A stretch of 64,000 nt of DNA from Rhodospirillales bacterium (GCA_903970305.1 CAJCID010000008.1:1-64000), one strand, 5' to 3'; positions 55,460 through 63,673 are shown, numbered from the stretch's first letter. The notes: a model not told the origin generated them from the sequence alone. Numbers and translations: made by a program.

Positions 55460-56875
55460 TTAATCCAGAGAGACGATCTTGCCCGGATTGAGCAGATTCT
55501 TGGGATCGAAGGCGCGCTTGAGCGAGCGCATCAGATCGAGCGCATCCTCACCGTGCTCCTCGAGCAGGAAGTCCATCTTGTGCAGGCCCACGCCATGCTC
55601 GCCGGTGCAGGTGCCTTGCATCTGGATGGCGCGCGAGACCATGCGCTGGTTGATCGCCTCGGCTTCCTCATGATCCTCGGGCCGCGCCGGATCGACAAGC
55701 AGCATCACATGATAGTTGCCGTCGCCGACGTGACCGACGATCATCGAAGGGAGCCGCGATGCCTCGAGTTCGGCGGTGGTCGTTGCGATGCTTTCGGCGA
55801 GCTTTGAGATCGGCACGCACACGTCGGTCGTGATCGCGCGGGTTCCCGCCTTCATCTGGAGCCCCGCGAAGTAGGCATTGTGGCGCGCCGTCCAGAGTTT
55901 GGTCCGGTCCTCAGGATTGGTCGCCCATTGGAAATCCATACCGCCGAATTCCTTGGTCAAGGCCTCTACGCTTTCGGCCTGCTCGCGCACGCTCGCCAAA
56001 GAGCCATGGAATTCAAACAGGAGCAACGGGGTCTCGTTCAAGGAGAGTTTGCTGTGCGCATTGACCGCCTTCACGCAGGCGCGATCAAGCAGTTCCACGC
56101 GCGCCACGGGAATGCCCATCTGAATGGTCGCGATCACGCTTTGGACCGCCTGATCGACGGTGGGGAAGTTGCACACGGCCGCCGAGATGGCTTCAGGCTG
56201 GGGATAGAGCCGCACCGTGACTTCCGTGATGATACCGAGCGTGCCTTCGCTGCCTACGAAAATACGGGTCAGATCGTAACCGGCGGAAGACTTGCGCGCG
56301 CGCCTGGAGGTCTTGACGACCTTGCCCTGGGCGGTCACGACCGTGAGGGAAAGCACGTTCTCCCGCATCGTTCCATAACGCACGGCATTGGTTCCCGAGG
56401 CGCGGGTCGCGCTCATGCCACCCAATGAGGCATCGGCACCGGGATCGATGGGAAAGAAGAGCCCCGTATCCCGGATCGCCTGGTTGAGCTGCTTGCGCGT
56501 CACACCTGCCTGGACAGTCGCTGAAAGATCCTCCGCGTCCACCGCGAGCACCGCGTTCATCCGGGACAGATCGATCGTCACGCCGCCCTTCACGGCCAGC
56601 AGATGCCCTTCGAGCGAAGAGCCCGAACCGTATGCGATCAGAGGGACTTCGAAGGCATCGCAGAGCTTGACGGTGGCCACGACGTCCTCGGTCGATTGCG
56701 CGAACACGACCGCGTCAGGAAGCATCGGATCGTAGGCCGACTCGTCCCGCCCATGATGCTCGCGTACCGCCTGACTTGTCGAAAACCGCTCACCGAAATG
56801 GGCGGAGAGCGCCTCCAAGAAGGCCTGTGGCAGGGGGCGCGTAAAGGCAATCGGATTGGGGGTAGGGTGGTTCAT
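55460..56875 (-). CDS. FAD-linked D-2-hydroxyacid dehydrogenase, D-lactate dehydrogenase (cytochrome)-like
   Basis: A 471-residue paralogue of GlcD. The FAD-binding site is AYGSGSSLEGHLLAVKGGVTIDL, with DPGADASLGGMSATRASGTNAVRYGTM and GSEGTLGIITEVTVRL, and the C-terminal VGHVGDGNYHVMLLVDP and GEHGVGLHK are conserved. The D-lactate dehydrogenase (Dld2/LDHD-like) branch is most likely. It lies 145 bp upstream of glcD on the same strand. Whether it shares the operon is unclear. Confidence 0.87.
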   Translation of the reverse strand: MNHPTPNPIAFTRPLPQAFLEALSAHFGERFSTSQAVREHHGRDESAYDPMLPDAVVFAQSTEDVVATVKLCDAFEVPLIAYGSGSSLEGHLLAVKGGVTIDLSRMNAVLAVDAEDLSATVQAGVTRKQLNQAIRDTGLFFPIDPGADASLGGMSATRASGTNAVRYGTMRENVLSLTVVTAQGKVVKTSRRARKSSAGYDLTRIFVGSEGTLGIITEVTVRLYPQPEAISAAVCNFPTVDQAVQSVIATIQMGIPVARVELLDRACVKAVNAHSKLSLNETPLLLFEFHGSLASVREQAESVEALTKEFGGMDFQWATNPEDRTKLWTARHNAYFAGLQMKAGTRAITTDVCVPISKLAESIATTTAELEASRLPSMIVGHVGDGNYHVMLLVDPARPEDHEEAEAINQRMVSRAIQMQGTCTGEHGVGLHKMDFLLEEHGEDALDLMRSLKRAFDPKNLLNPGKIVSLD

Positions 56876-57009
56876 GCGACGTCGTCTCCAGGGCTCCGCT
56901 GATCAAGCCCTTGGCTCGGGCTTGCCGGATCGCGAATCGCCAGTTTAGACCCATTCTGTGCCCCGGTGCGCACCGACGCCGGCAGGCCCGCCGAGCGAGG
57001 ATCGCCGGC

Positions 57010-57411
57010 TTAGGCCGAACCCAGCGAGAAGAGCAGCGCGACCGACAGCGCCAGCCCGCAGGAATAGGTCCCAATCGCCCCCGCAAAGCGCAGTGGATTG
57101 GGTTTGTCCATCGAGGGGGCGAGGAGCAAACCGGCTGCCAGGAGGTATCGGCACACCGTGATGGCCACCATGGTCCAGACGACCCAGGGGGCAGGATTGT
57201 GGCTGCCCAGATACAAAAGGAGCACCGCGATGAAACCGACGTTCTCTGCAGTGTTGCCATGCGCCCGGACGCACTTCGACAAAAGGCTGACCGGATCCTT
57301 CGGATCACCCGTCAGGATCGACGTACGAAAGCGTACGGTCGACACGCCCAACCCGAGGCCAAACAGCAACAGCCCCAGCGCGGCCACGCAAGTCAACGCG
57401 ATCGAATTCAT
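57010..57411 (-). CDS. MAPEG family membrane protein
   Basis: A 133-residue protein with four TM segments (TCVAALGLLLFGLGLGVST, GFIAVLLLYLGSHN, VWTMVAITVCRYLLAAGLLL and AIGTYSCGLALSVALLFSLG). The loop KCVRAHGNTAENVGFIAV is the MAPEG glutathione-binding signature (RxxxNxxE-like). The bacterial members are poorly characterised. The start at 57411 is the first good ATG in this frame. Confidence 0.85.
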   Translation of the reverse strand: MNSIALTCVAALGLLLFGLGLGVSTVRFRTSILTGDPKDPVSLLSKCVRAHGNTAENVGFIAVLLLYLGSHNPAPWVVWTMVAITVCRYLLAAGLLLAPSMDKPNPLRFAGAIGTYSCGLALSVALLFSLGSA

Positions 57412-57498
57412 GATTGCCCCCTTTCATCGTGTGCGTGGAGATGAGCCGGTTAGCCCGGTCCCACCGGATCCGGATTGGCGAACAGGAAAGCGACGGCC

Positions 57499-58008
57499 CT
57501 AGCTCTTTCGGTGGGACTCGAGGTGAATCTCGGGCGGATGCGTCAGGGTCTGAAAAATGACGCAGTAGCGTTCGGTCAGTCGCAAGAGCGTGGCGAGCTG
57601 CTCCCCGGACGCGTCGCTGTCGAGGGCAAACTTCAGGCGGATCGAGCGAAATCCGACGGGTACATCCTTGACCACTCCGAGCGTGCCGCGCACATCGAGA
57701 TCACCCTCGGCACTGACCACGGCATCGCGCAAGCTGATTCCCAAGGCGGTGGCGACGGCGCCCAGCGTGACGCCTGCGCAGGCGACAAGCGCTTCAAGCA
57801 GCATGTCGCCCGAGCACGCGTTCTCGGGGTTCCCCCCGGCCGATGGATGCAGGCCGGCTTGCACGAGCCCCTTACCGGTCTCGATCTTGCAGCGCAGACC
57901 CTCTCCGAGCCGACCCTCAGCGCGTAGCGTAATCAGGGCCGCGTCGGCATCCGCTCGGTAACGCTCCTTGAGCGGGGCTTGGAGCGTGCGCAATTCTTCT
58001 GCATTCAT
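57499..58008 (-). CDS. OsmC/Ohr-like peroxiredoxin family protein
   Basis: A 169-residue OsmC-family protein. The two-Cys pattern is ACSGDMLLEALVACAGVTLGAVA, with an active-site Cys near residue 65, and a later Cys in ERYCVIFQTL. Such proteins reduce organic hydroperoxides or have related thiol activities. It lies upstream of the MAPEG gene, with 87 bp between, on the same strand. Confidence 0.85.
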   Translation of the reverse strand: MNAEELRTLQAPLKERYRADADAALITLRAEGRLGEGLRCKIETGKGLVQAGLHPSAGGNPENACSGDMLLEALVACAGVTLGAVATALGISLRDAVVSAEGDLDVRGTLGVVKDVPVGFRSIRLKFALDSDASGEQLATLLRLTERYCVIFQTLTHPPEIHLESHRKS

Positions 58009-58400
58009 AGGCGACTCGCTTTAGGGATGAGGGTAATGGACCGTCGCAGCATGGATTCCAAGCTTCGGCTGTTAGGCCGTAGCCCGGGGTCATCCGCATC
58101 ATAGCTCGGGCGACCCGGGCAGCGGGGGAGCTCCCGCGATCTTAGAGAATCTTCTCGAGGAGGCGGTTGGGATAGGTTTCGTTCTCCCAGTACATACTCC
58201 GTTGGGCCTCGATCGATGAATCCGCCGCTTGGACCATTTCGCCCTACAGCCAAAGGGCCCCTATACTGTCTCGTCAGAAACTCATCTGGCTCGCCCGCGC
58301 AGCGCGGCGCCTCGTGTCATCGCAACTCGCGCATCGGCACTCGCCGACCCGAATTTCATTCACGATACTGATCGCAACTGACCTCTCGAGCAGACTTGAC
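58009..58400. other. 392-bp divergent gap before the DUF922 gene
   Basis: Between the OsmC start (58008, minus strand) and the DUF922 start (58401, plus strand) I see one plausible small ORF (58142-58237, minus strand). A plus-strand TATACT (58262-58267) could be a -10 box for the DUF922 gene but has no good -35. Nothing else was recognised. Confidence 0.5.
58142..58237 (-). CDS. Candidate 31-residue small protein
   Basis: The frame starts at 58237 with MVQAADSSIEAQRSMYWE and continues NETYPNRLLEKIL before TAA at 58142-58144. The sequence is not low-complexity and the codon use is GC3-rich like the neighbouring genes. An AGGG lies 4 nt before the ATG. It is too short for normal gene callers. 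I do not recognise a family. Confidence 0.4.
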   Translation of the reverse strand: MVQAADSSIEAQRSMYWENETYPNRLLEKIL

Positions 58401-58979
58401 ATGCTGGCGCACCTTAAACCTCGGGCCTGCGCTGTGCTCCTCCTCCTGCTTGTCTCCTCGATCGCCCATGCGCGACTCGAAGAGGGACTCATCTATACGC
58501 CCTATCCCGTGTACAACGAGGCTGCTCGACCCCTCGGGCGCCTCTTGGCGGATGCTTCCCCTTTCCATCAGGACGGGCGCAACTTCATGGGTAACACCAA
58601 ATATCAAATCCGCTGGCACTTCCGCCTGGATGCAGACGCGAGCGGACGCTGCCGGATCTCGCAACTCGAGACTCAGTTGGCCTCGACGATCAGCCTGCCC
58701 CGACTCGTCGGGGGGACGAACGAGCGCATGCGTTCCTTCGTCCAGATACTGACCGAATTGCGCATCCACGAACTCGGACACGTCGCCATCGCGAGCGAGG
58801 CGGCCGGTGCGATCGATCAGAGTTTGGCCGCGATGCCTCAAATGGCCAGCTGCGCGGCCCTGGAGTCGGCTGCGAATGCCGCGGGCTACGTGCTTCTGAA
58901 AGCCTGTGAAGGCCGCCAAAGGGAATACGACCGGGTGACCGACCATGGTCGGCTGCAGAGTGTCTGGTCAGGACACTGA
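58401..58979 (+). CDS. DUF922 family secreted zinc-protease-like protein
   Basis: A 192-residue protein. A signal peptide (residues 1 to about 24, ACAVLLLLLVSSIAHA) is followed by a domain with the zinc motif RIHELGHVAIASEAA (HExxH). The N-terminal YTPYPVYNEAARPLGRLLAD and NTKYQIRWHFRLDA match DUF922, a family of predicted periplasmic or secreted Zn-dependent proteases. The start at 58401 is set by the signal peptide, and 29 upstream codons are open. The substrate is unknown. Confidence 0.8.
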   Translation: MLAHLKPRACAVLLLLLVSSIAHARLEEGLIYTPYPVYNEAARPLGRLLADASPFHQDGRNFMGNTKYQIRWHFRLDADASGRCRISQLETQLASTISLPRLVGGTNERMRSFVQILTELRIHELGHVAIASEAAGAIDQSLAAMPQMASCAALESAANAAGYVLLKACEGRQREYDRVTDHGRLQSVWSGH

Positions 58980-59126
58980 TCCACGCTGGCCTCGCGGCCC
59001 TGGCCAAGCTCGCAAGCCAGGCTCGCAAGCCCTCCCCAGGGTCCAGAACTTGTTACACTCGCAGGATCCCGTTGGATCCGCGCAGGCTTGGTCTGAACGG
59101 TCAATGGGGGATGAGGAGCAGAGGCT

Positions 59127-59717
59127 GTGGGCAAACGCTTGACGCAGATCGCCACCCGTACCGGGGATGATGGAACCACGGGCCTGGGTGACGGCTCGCG
59201 CACCGACAAGGACAGCCTGCGCATCACTGTCCTGGGCGACATCGACGAACTGAACAGCGTCATCGGCCTGCTGCGCACTGAAGCCCTCCCCGCAGAGATC
59301 GACAATGCGCTCTCGGACATCCAGCACGATCTGTTCGATCTTGGCGGCGAGCTTTCGATCCCAGGATATACGATGCTCGGGCCTACCCAGGTGGCAAGAC
59401 TCGACGAGTGGCTTGAAGAGTACAACGCGGGCCTGCCCAGGCTTGCCGAATTCATCCTGCCCGGAGGCAGTCGCGCGGCCGCGCTCGCCCACCTTGCGCG
59501 CACGGTATGCCGCCGCTCCGAGCGCGCTTTGGTGGCCCTGGCCCGGACCGAGCCGGTACAAGATGCCGCGCGCCAATATGTGAACCGCCTCTCCGATCTT
59601 CTCTTTGTTCTAAGCCGCGTCTTGAACCGCCATGCCGGAGGGCAGGACGTGCAGTGGCAACAGAGAAAGAACGCCGATTCCTCCCCGGAAGCCGGAACCG
59701 ACGGGACGACCGGCTAG
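59127..59717 (+). CDS. ATP:cob(I)alamin adenosyltransferase, PduO type
   Basis: A 196-residue PduO-type enzyme. The N-terminal TRTGDDGTTGLGDGSRTDKD binds ATP, and LGDIDELNSVIGLLRTE and ARTVCRRSERALVAL are the conserved helical blocks. It makes adenosylcobalamin from cob(I)alamin and ATP. The start is GTG at 59127 after a GAGGAG ribosome binding site. It overlaps the convergent aroG by 4 bp. The C-terminus past HAGGQDVQW is a polar tail. Confidence 0.92.
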   Translation: MGKRLTQIATRTGDDGTTGLGDGSRTDKDSLRITVLGDIDELNSVIGLLRTEALPAEIDNALSDIQHDLFDLGGELSIPGYTMLGPTQVARLDEWLEEYNAGLPRLAEFILPGGSRAAALAHLARTVCRRSERALVALARTEPVQDAARQYVNRLSDLLFVLSRVLNRHAGGQDVQWQQRKNADSSPEAGTDGTTG

Positions 59718-60832
59718 AATACTGCCAGGCGTTCTGCGCCGCCCCGCGAGGTTCGGGTCGTCGCCAAGAGGCGCCGTCGCTCGCGCACCGCTTCGGCCAG
59801 ACGCTGCAGGCAGGCGACGCTTGCATCCCAACCCAGGCAGCCATCGGTGAGGCTCTGGCCGTAGGTCAGCGCGACCCCTTCGAGCAGGTCCTGCCGGCCT
59901 GCGACCAGATGGCTTTCGATCATCACGCCGATGATGCGGGACTCGCCTGCGGCAATCTGGGCGGCGATGTTGTCGCAGACGTGGGTCTGGTTTTCCGGAT
60001 TCTTCTGGCTGTTTGCGTGGCTCGCGTCAATCATCAGACGCTCTGCGAGTCCCCCCGAGGCGATCTGAGCACAGGCTGCAGCAACGCTTGCTGCGTCGAA
60101 ATTGGGGACCTTGCCTCCCCTTAGGATCAGATGGCAGTCGTCGTTACCGTTGGTCGAGACAATTGCCGAATGTCCGCCCTTGGTGACCGACAGGAAATGG
60201 TGCGGCTGGGACGCTGCCTTGATCGCGTCGATCGCGATTCGCACGTTGCCATCGGTGCCGTTCTTAAAGCCCACCGGACAGGACAGACCTGATGCGAGTT
60301 CGCGGTGGACCTGGGATTCGGTCGTGCGCGCCCCGATGGCGCCCCAACTGACGAGGTCCGCGATGTACTGGGGTGTGATCATGTCGAGGTACTCGCAGCC
60401 CGCCGGCAGACCCATCTCGTTGATGTCGAGCAGCAACTCCCGAGCCATGCGCAGACCTTTGTTGATCTGGAAACTTCCATCCAGGTCGGGATCGTTGATG
60501 AGACCCTTCCAGCCTACGGTCGTGCGCGGCTTCTCGAAGTACACACGCATGACGATCTCCAGATCGCCGGCGTACTCGGCGCGCTTTTCAGCGAGCCTTT
60601 GAGCATAGTCGCGGGCGGCATGCACATCGTGGATCGAGCAGGGGCCGATCACGACCAAGAGACGGTCATCTTCTCTCTGCAGGATCCCATGGATGTTCTG
60701 GCGCGCCTGATAAGTTGTCGCGGACGCCTTCTCCGTGCAGGGAAACTCGCGCACGAGATGGGACGGAGGCGATAACTCTTTGATCTCCCGGATCCTGAGG
60801 TCATCGGTGTTATGGGGCATCGGGTTCTCCAC
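59714..60832 (-). CDS. aroG: 3-Deoxy-7-phosphoheptulonate synthase (DAHP synthase, type I)
   Basis: A 372-residue type I-alpha DAHP synthase, the first enzyme of aromatic amino-acid synthesis, joining phosphoenolpyruvate and erythrose 4-phosphate. IGPCSIHDVHAARDYA, MRVYFEKPRTTVGWKGLINDP and GARTTESQVHRELASGLS are the family signatures, with GGHSAIV and DASHANSQKNP near the active site. The start is 60832 or 60820 (MPHNTDD). Expression is very probably controlled by the Phe/Tyr-rich attenuator at 60850-60991. Confidence 0.94.
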   Translation of the reverse strand: MENPMPHNTDDLRIREIKELSPPSHLVREFPCTEKASATTYQARQNIHGILQREDDRLLVVIGPCSIHDVHAARDYAQRLAEKRAEYAGDLEIVMRVYFEKPRTTVGWKGLINDPDLDGSFQINKGLRMARELLLDINEMGLPAGCEYLDMITPQYIADLVSWGAIGARTTESQVHRELASGLSCPVGFKNGTDGNVRIAIDAIKAASQPHHFLSVTKGGHSAIVSTNGNDDCHLILRGGKVPNFDAASVAAACAQIASGGLAERLMIDASHANSQKNPENQTHVCDNIAAQIAAGESRIIGVMIESHLVAGRQDLLEGVALTYGQSLTDGCLGWDASVACLQRLAEAVRERRRLLATTRTSRGGAERLAVF

Positions 60833-60849
60833 TTCATTTTGAACAGGTC

Positions 60850-60882
60850 AAAAAAAACCGCCAGGTTTGAGCCTGGCGGTTT
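60850..60882 (-). terminator. Rho-independent terminator of the aroG leader (attenuator)
   Basis: On the minus strand AAACCGCCAGG pairs perfectly with CCTGGCGGTTT (11 bp, 6-nt loop), followed by a run of eight T residues. It lies between the leader peptide and the aroG start. The first arm can instead pair with CTGGCGGT at the end of the leader ORF (60924-60931). Confidence 0.9.
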
Positions 60883-60910
60883 CGGGATTCGGGTTGCAGA
60901 ACTTCGCGCG

Positions 60911-60991
60911 CTAACCTCTCTCCACCGCCAGTTGGCCGGGAAAGTAGAAGTAGCTGTAAAAGAAGGCGCCTTGGCGCAACGTTTTTTGCAT
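60911..60991 (-). CDS. Phe/Tyr-rich aroG leader peptide
   Basis: A 26-residue ORF from ATG 60991 to TAG 60911-60913, beginning MQKTLRQGA. Residues 10-17 are FFYSYFYF: seven aromatic residues in eight positions. It resembles leader peptides of pheA and other aromatic operons. Ribosome stalling at the Phe and Tyr codons would leave the antiterminator segment free. The ORF is too short for most gene callers and lacks a good Shine-Dalgarno sequence. The predicted promoter places its ATG only a few nt after the transcript start. Confidence 0.85.
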   Translation of the reverse strand: MQKTLRQGAFFYSYFYFPGQLAVERG

Positions 60992-61000
60992 GGTGCCAGG

Positions 61001-61030
61001 ATAGTAACCCTCCGATCGCCCGTCTGGCAA
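61001..61030 (-). promoter_or_regulatory. Candidate promoter of the aroG leader
   Basis: On the minus strand TTGCCA (61025-61030), an 18-bp spacer and TACTAT (61001-61006) fit a sigma70 promoter. The predicted transcript start, near 60994, is only about 3 nt ahead of the leader-peptide ATG, so the leader message would be nearly leaderless. Confidence 0.55.
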
Positions 61031-61126
61031 GTCGATCTGTGTGTCGATCTTTCAGACCCAGGTTCCGGGCCGCCCGTGCCCACCTGTTCGGTCTTGCTCG
61101 CAATGAGCGATCCTGGATCAGTTCGC

Positions 61127-61175
61127 TTGAAGCGACCCCTTGAAGCGACCCTTGAAGCGACCCTTGAAGCGACCC
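61127..61175. repeat. Tandem repeat, four units of ttgaagcgaccc
   Basis: Four head-to-tail units of a 12-bp sequence (the first is 13 bp, with one extra c). The array is 80 bp upstream of the gene at 61255 and about 100 bp from the aroG promoter. The repeats are not in a recognised coding frame and could affect local transcription. Confidence 0.85.
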
Positions 61176-61254
61176 TGTCTGCCGCCGGGTCTTCCTCGAA
61201 AGCCCCGCTGAAGTCGTTATGCTTCGGGTGGACTGCTATTCTGAGGAGGAGGAG

Positions 61255-62181
61255 ATGGCGACCGAATTCAGCCTCGATGAGGCTCTACGACGGGTTGCGA
61301 CGATTGGCGAATGCCACTGGACCAAGGCGTGGTTCGCCGCGGGCCGACTGGTGCGGCGTGTGCCCGCCCTGCGCGGCGCGGTCCTCGAGGCCGTCCGGAA
61401 TTCAGACTGGGAGTCTGCGCCCCAGTGCACCGGACCGGTTGTCGATGGGATGCTAAGGCCAGAGCGATTCGCCGCGGGCCGGGGATTGCGGCTCATTGCA
61501 CGCGGGCTTTTTCCGGCGGCGTATGTGGCTGCGCACGACTGGGTTGGCGAGGCGCGCACGCCCGCAGAGGGATTTGCTCGATTGGTCGATACGCTCAAGG
61601 CGCGCGCGGTCAACGAGTCTGGCCACCTTGGTCATGGCTTTTCGATCTGGGCCGGATATGCCGACTTAGCCGAATCCGGTCTCTTGCACGACGCCCCGCG
61701 TCGCACGCGCATGGCGACCGAGCGCTTTGCCGAATTTGTCGCCCAGGCCCTGCCGGGCTTCCCGGTCGGCGAAAACGACTGGGCCGTGGCCCCGTTTGGC
61801 GAGGCGGCCCCGCGCAGGCTCTCCCAGGTCTTGGACCAGGTTCTCGAGGGACCCGGATTTTTCGGGCATAACCTCATCCTCTTGTCGCACGCCTTGCGCT
61901 ATCGCCCCAAGCTTTCGGATGACCACTGGCACCGGCTGCTTGCCCAGGCCGAGGCTGCGGCGCAGGACGCGCTCTCCGAAAACACTGGTGGCAGGCCGGA
62001 GACTGCCGGGCACTCGGAGGATCTTGACTCGGCCGACCTCGAAGCGGCCCTCGCGCGCCACTTAAGGCGCAAGCCCGGCAACGTGCATCGCGTCACACTT
62101 TGCGATGCGACCCTGACGCTGGTCGAAGTCGCGAATCCGCGCCAGCAGGGTGCCTTGGTCGAACTGCTCGATGCGCTCTGA
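61255..62181 (+). CDS. Uncharacterised protein, no family recognised
   Basis: A 308-residue predicted cytoplasmic protein without a signal peptide or TM segment. The AGGAGGAGG run just upstream supports the start at 61255, and an in-frame ATG at 61219 is possible. It has many conserved-looking His and Trp residues (GECHWTKAWFAAGRLVRR, ESGHLGHGFSIWAGYADLAE and FFGHNLILLSHALRYRP), which could bind a metal or cofactor. It is divergent from aroG and converges on tldD. I could not assign it. Confidence 0.7.
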   Translation: MATEFSLDEALRRVATIGECHWTKAWFAAGRLVRRVPALRGAVLEAVRNSDWESAPQCTGPVVDGMLRPERFAAGRGLRLIARGLFPAAYVAAHDWVGEARTPAEGFARLVDTLKARAVNESGHLGHGFSIWAGYADLAESGLLHDAPRRTRMATERFAEFVAQALPGFPVGENDWAVAPFGEAAPRRLSQVLDQVLEGPGFFGHNLILLSHALRYRPKLSDDHWHRLLAQAEAAAQDALSENTGGRPETAGHSEDLDSADLEAALARHLRRKPGNVHRVTLCDATLTLVEVANPRQQGALVELLDAL

Positions 62182-62190
62182 TGAACCCGA

Positions 62191-63657
62191 TCAGTGATCG
62201 CCGGTGCCGCCCACGGTCAGGCCATCGACCCGAAGCGTGGGCTGACCCAGGCCCACCGGCACGCTTTGACCATCCTTGCCGCAAGTGCCCACACCCCCAT
62301 CCAGGCGCATGTCGTTGCCGATCATCGACACATGGGTGAGGACATCGGGACCGTTGCCCACGAGCGTGGCGCCTTTCACCGGATAGGTGATCTTGCCCTT
62401 TTCGATACGGTAGGCTTCGGTCGTCGAGAAGACGAACTTGCCGTTGGTGATGTCGACCTGGCCGCCGCCAAAATTCACTGCATAAAGGCCGTCCTCGACC
62501 GAGGCGATGATCTCCGCCGGATCGCGCTGGCCGTTGAGCATATACGTGTTGGTCATGCGCGGCATGGGCAGGTGGGCGTAGGACTCGCGCCGGCCGTTGC
62601 CGGTCACGGCGGTCTTCATCAGGCGCGCATTGAGCGTGTCTTGCATGTAGCCCTTCAAAATCCCGTTCTCGATCAAGACGGTGCATTGCGTGGCATTGCC
62701 TTCGTCGTCCATGTTGAGCGAGCCGCGCCGTTGGGGCAGCGTGCCATCGTCGACGATCGTGATGTCGGGTGCGGCGACGCGTTGGCCGACGCGTCCGGCA
62801 AAGGCTGAGGAACCCTTCCGGTTGAAGTCGCCCTCCAGTCCGTGTCCGATCGCCTCGTGCAAGAGGATGCCCGGCCAGCCGGGACCCAGAACGACGGTCG
62901 TCGGGCCTGCCGGCGCGGGTCGCGCTTCCAGATTGATGAGGGCTTCGTCGACGGCCTCGGCGCTATAGCCGGCTAGGACTTCGTCCGTGAAGGCGGCGTA
63001 GTCGTAGCGCCCGCCACCGCCTGCGCTACCCTGTTCGCGGCGCCCGCCCTGCTCGACGATGACCGAGAGCGACAGGCGCACCAGCGGACGAACATCCGCG
63101 GCGAGCACGCCATCGCTGCGCGCGATCAACACGACATCATATTCCCCGGTCAAGGAAGCCATGACCTGGCGCACCCGAGGGTCGCGCTGGCGTGCCATCT
63201 GCTCGATCTTCTCGAGCAGCTGCACCTTCGCCGTCGAATCGAGCGATCCCAGGGGATCCGTCTTCACATAAAGGCCCCGCGAACGGCCCTTCGCGGCGTG
63301 GGCACCCACGCGCGCGCGTCCCGCGCCCTGGGCGGCGATGCTGCGGGTCGCCTGTGCGGCAGCCCGAAGCGCCGCGACGCTGATCTCGTCCGAATAAGAA
63401 AACGCCTGGCGCTCGCCGCAGACCGCGCGCACCCCGACGCCTTGGTCGATGCCAAAGCTGCCTGACTTGACAATCCCCTCCTCCAGATTCCAGCTTTCGA
63501 AGCGGGTGTATTGGAAGTACAGATCGGCGTAGTTGACCTTGTGCTGGAAGATCTCGCCCAGCGCGTGACCCAGATCATCCTCGGTGAGGCCATACGGGGT
63601 CAACAGCAGTGACTTGGCAGTCGAAAGAGCGGCAATGTCGGGTTCAATGAGTTTCAT
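62191..63657 (-). CDS. tldD: Metalloprotease TldD
   Basis: A 488-residue TldD with the zinc motif LLHEAIGHGLEGDFN and the conserved GDGGVGTCGKDGQSVPVG-like end, where GGVGTCGKDGQSVPVGLGQPT is visible. With TldE (not in the window) it degrades peptides in toxin and antitoxin processing (CcdA) and microcin B17 maturation. The order tldD next to a carbon-nitrogen hydrolase is known in Burkholderiales. It lies 16 bp after the hydrolase stop. Confidence 0.93.
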   Translation of the reverse strand: MKLIEPDIAALSTAKSLLLTPYGLTEDDLGHALGEIFQHKVNYADLYFQYTRFESWNLEEGIVKSGSFGIDQGVGVRAVCGERQAFSYSDEISVAALRAAAQATRSIAAQGAGRARVGAHAAKGRSRGLYVKTDPLGSLDSTAKVQLLEKIEQMARQRDPRVRQVMASLTGEYDVVLIARSDGVLAADVRPLVRLSLSVIVEQGGRREQGSAGGGGRYDYAAFTDEVLAGYSAEAVDEALINLEARPAPAGPTTVVLGPGWPGILLHEAIGHGLEGDFNRKGSSAFAGRVGQRVAAPDITIVDDGTLPQRRGSLNMDDEGNATQCTVLIENGILKGYMQDTLNARLMKTAVTGNGRRESYAHLPMPRMTNTYMLNGQRDPAEIIASVEDGLYAVNFGGGQVDITNGKFVFSTTEAYRIEKGKITYPVKGATLVGNGPDVLTHVSMIGNDMRLDGGVGTCGKDGQSVPVGLGQPTLRVDGLTVGGTGDH

Positions 63658-63673
63658 CTTTGGGGGTCTCGGT

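Larger units (their letters stand above)
60850..60991 (-). promoter_or_regulatory. Transcription attenuator upstream of aroG
   Basis: The parts are the leader peptide (60911-60991), segment 2 CTGGCGGT (60924-60931), and the terminator with first arm ACCGCCAG (60873-60880) and second arm CTGGCGGT (60857-60864). Segment 2 is identical to the second arm, so it can pair with the first arm (8 bp) and exclude the terminator. Stalling at Phe/Tyr codons should favour the antiterminator, and complete translation should favour termination. This predicts aroG repression when charged tRNA-Phe and tRNA-Tyr are plentiful. Confidence 0.8.
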
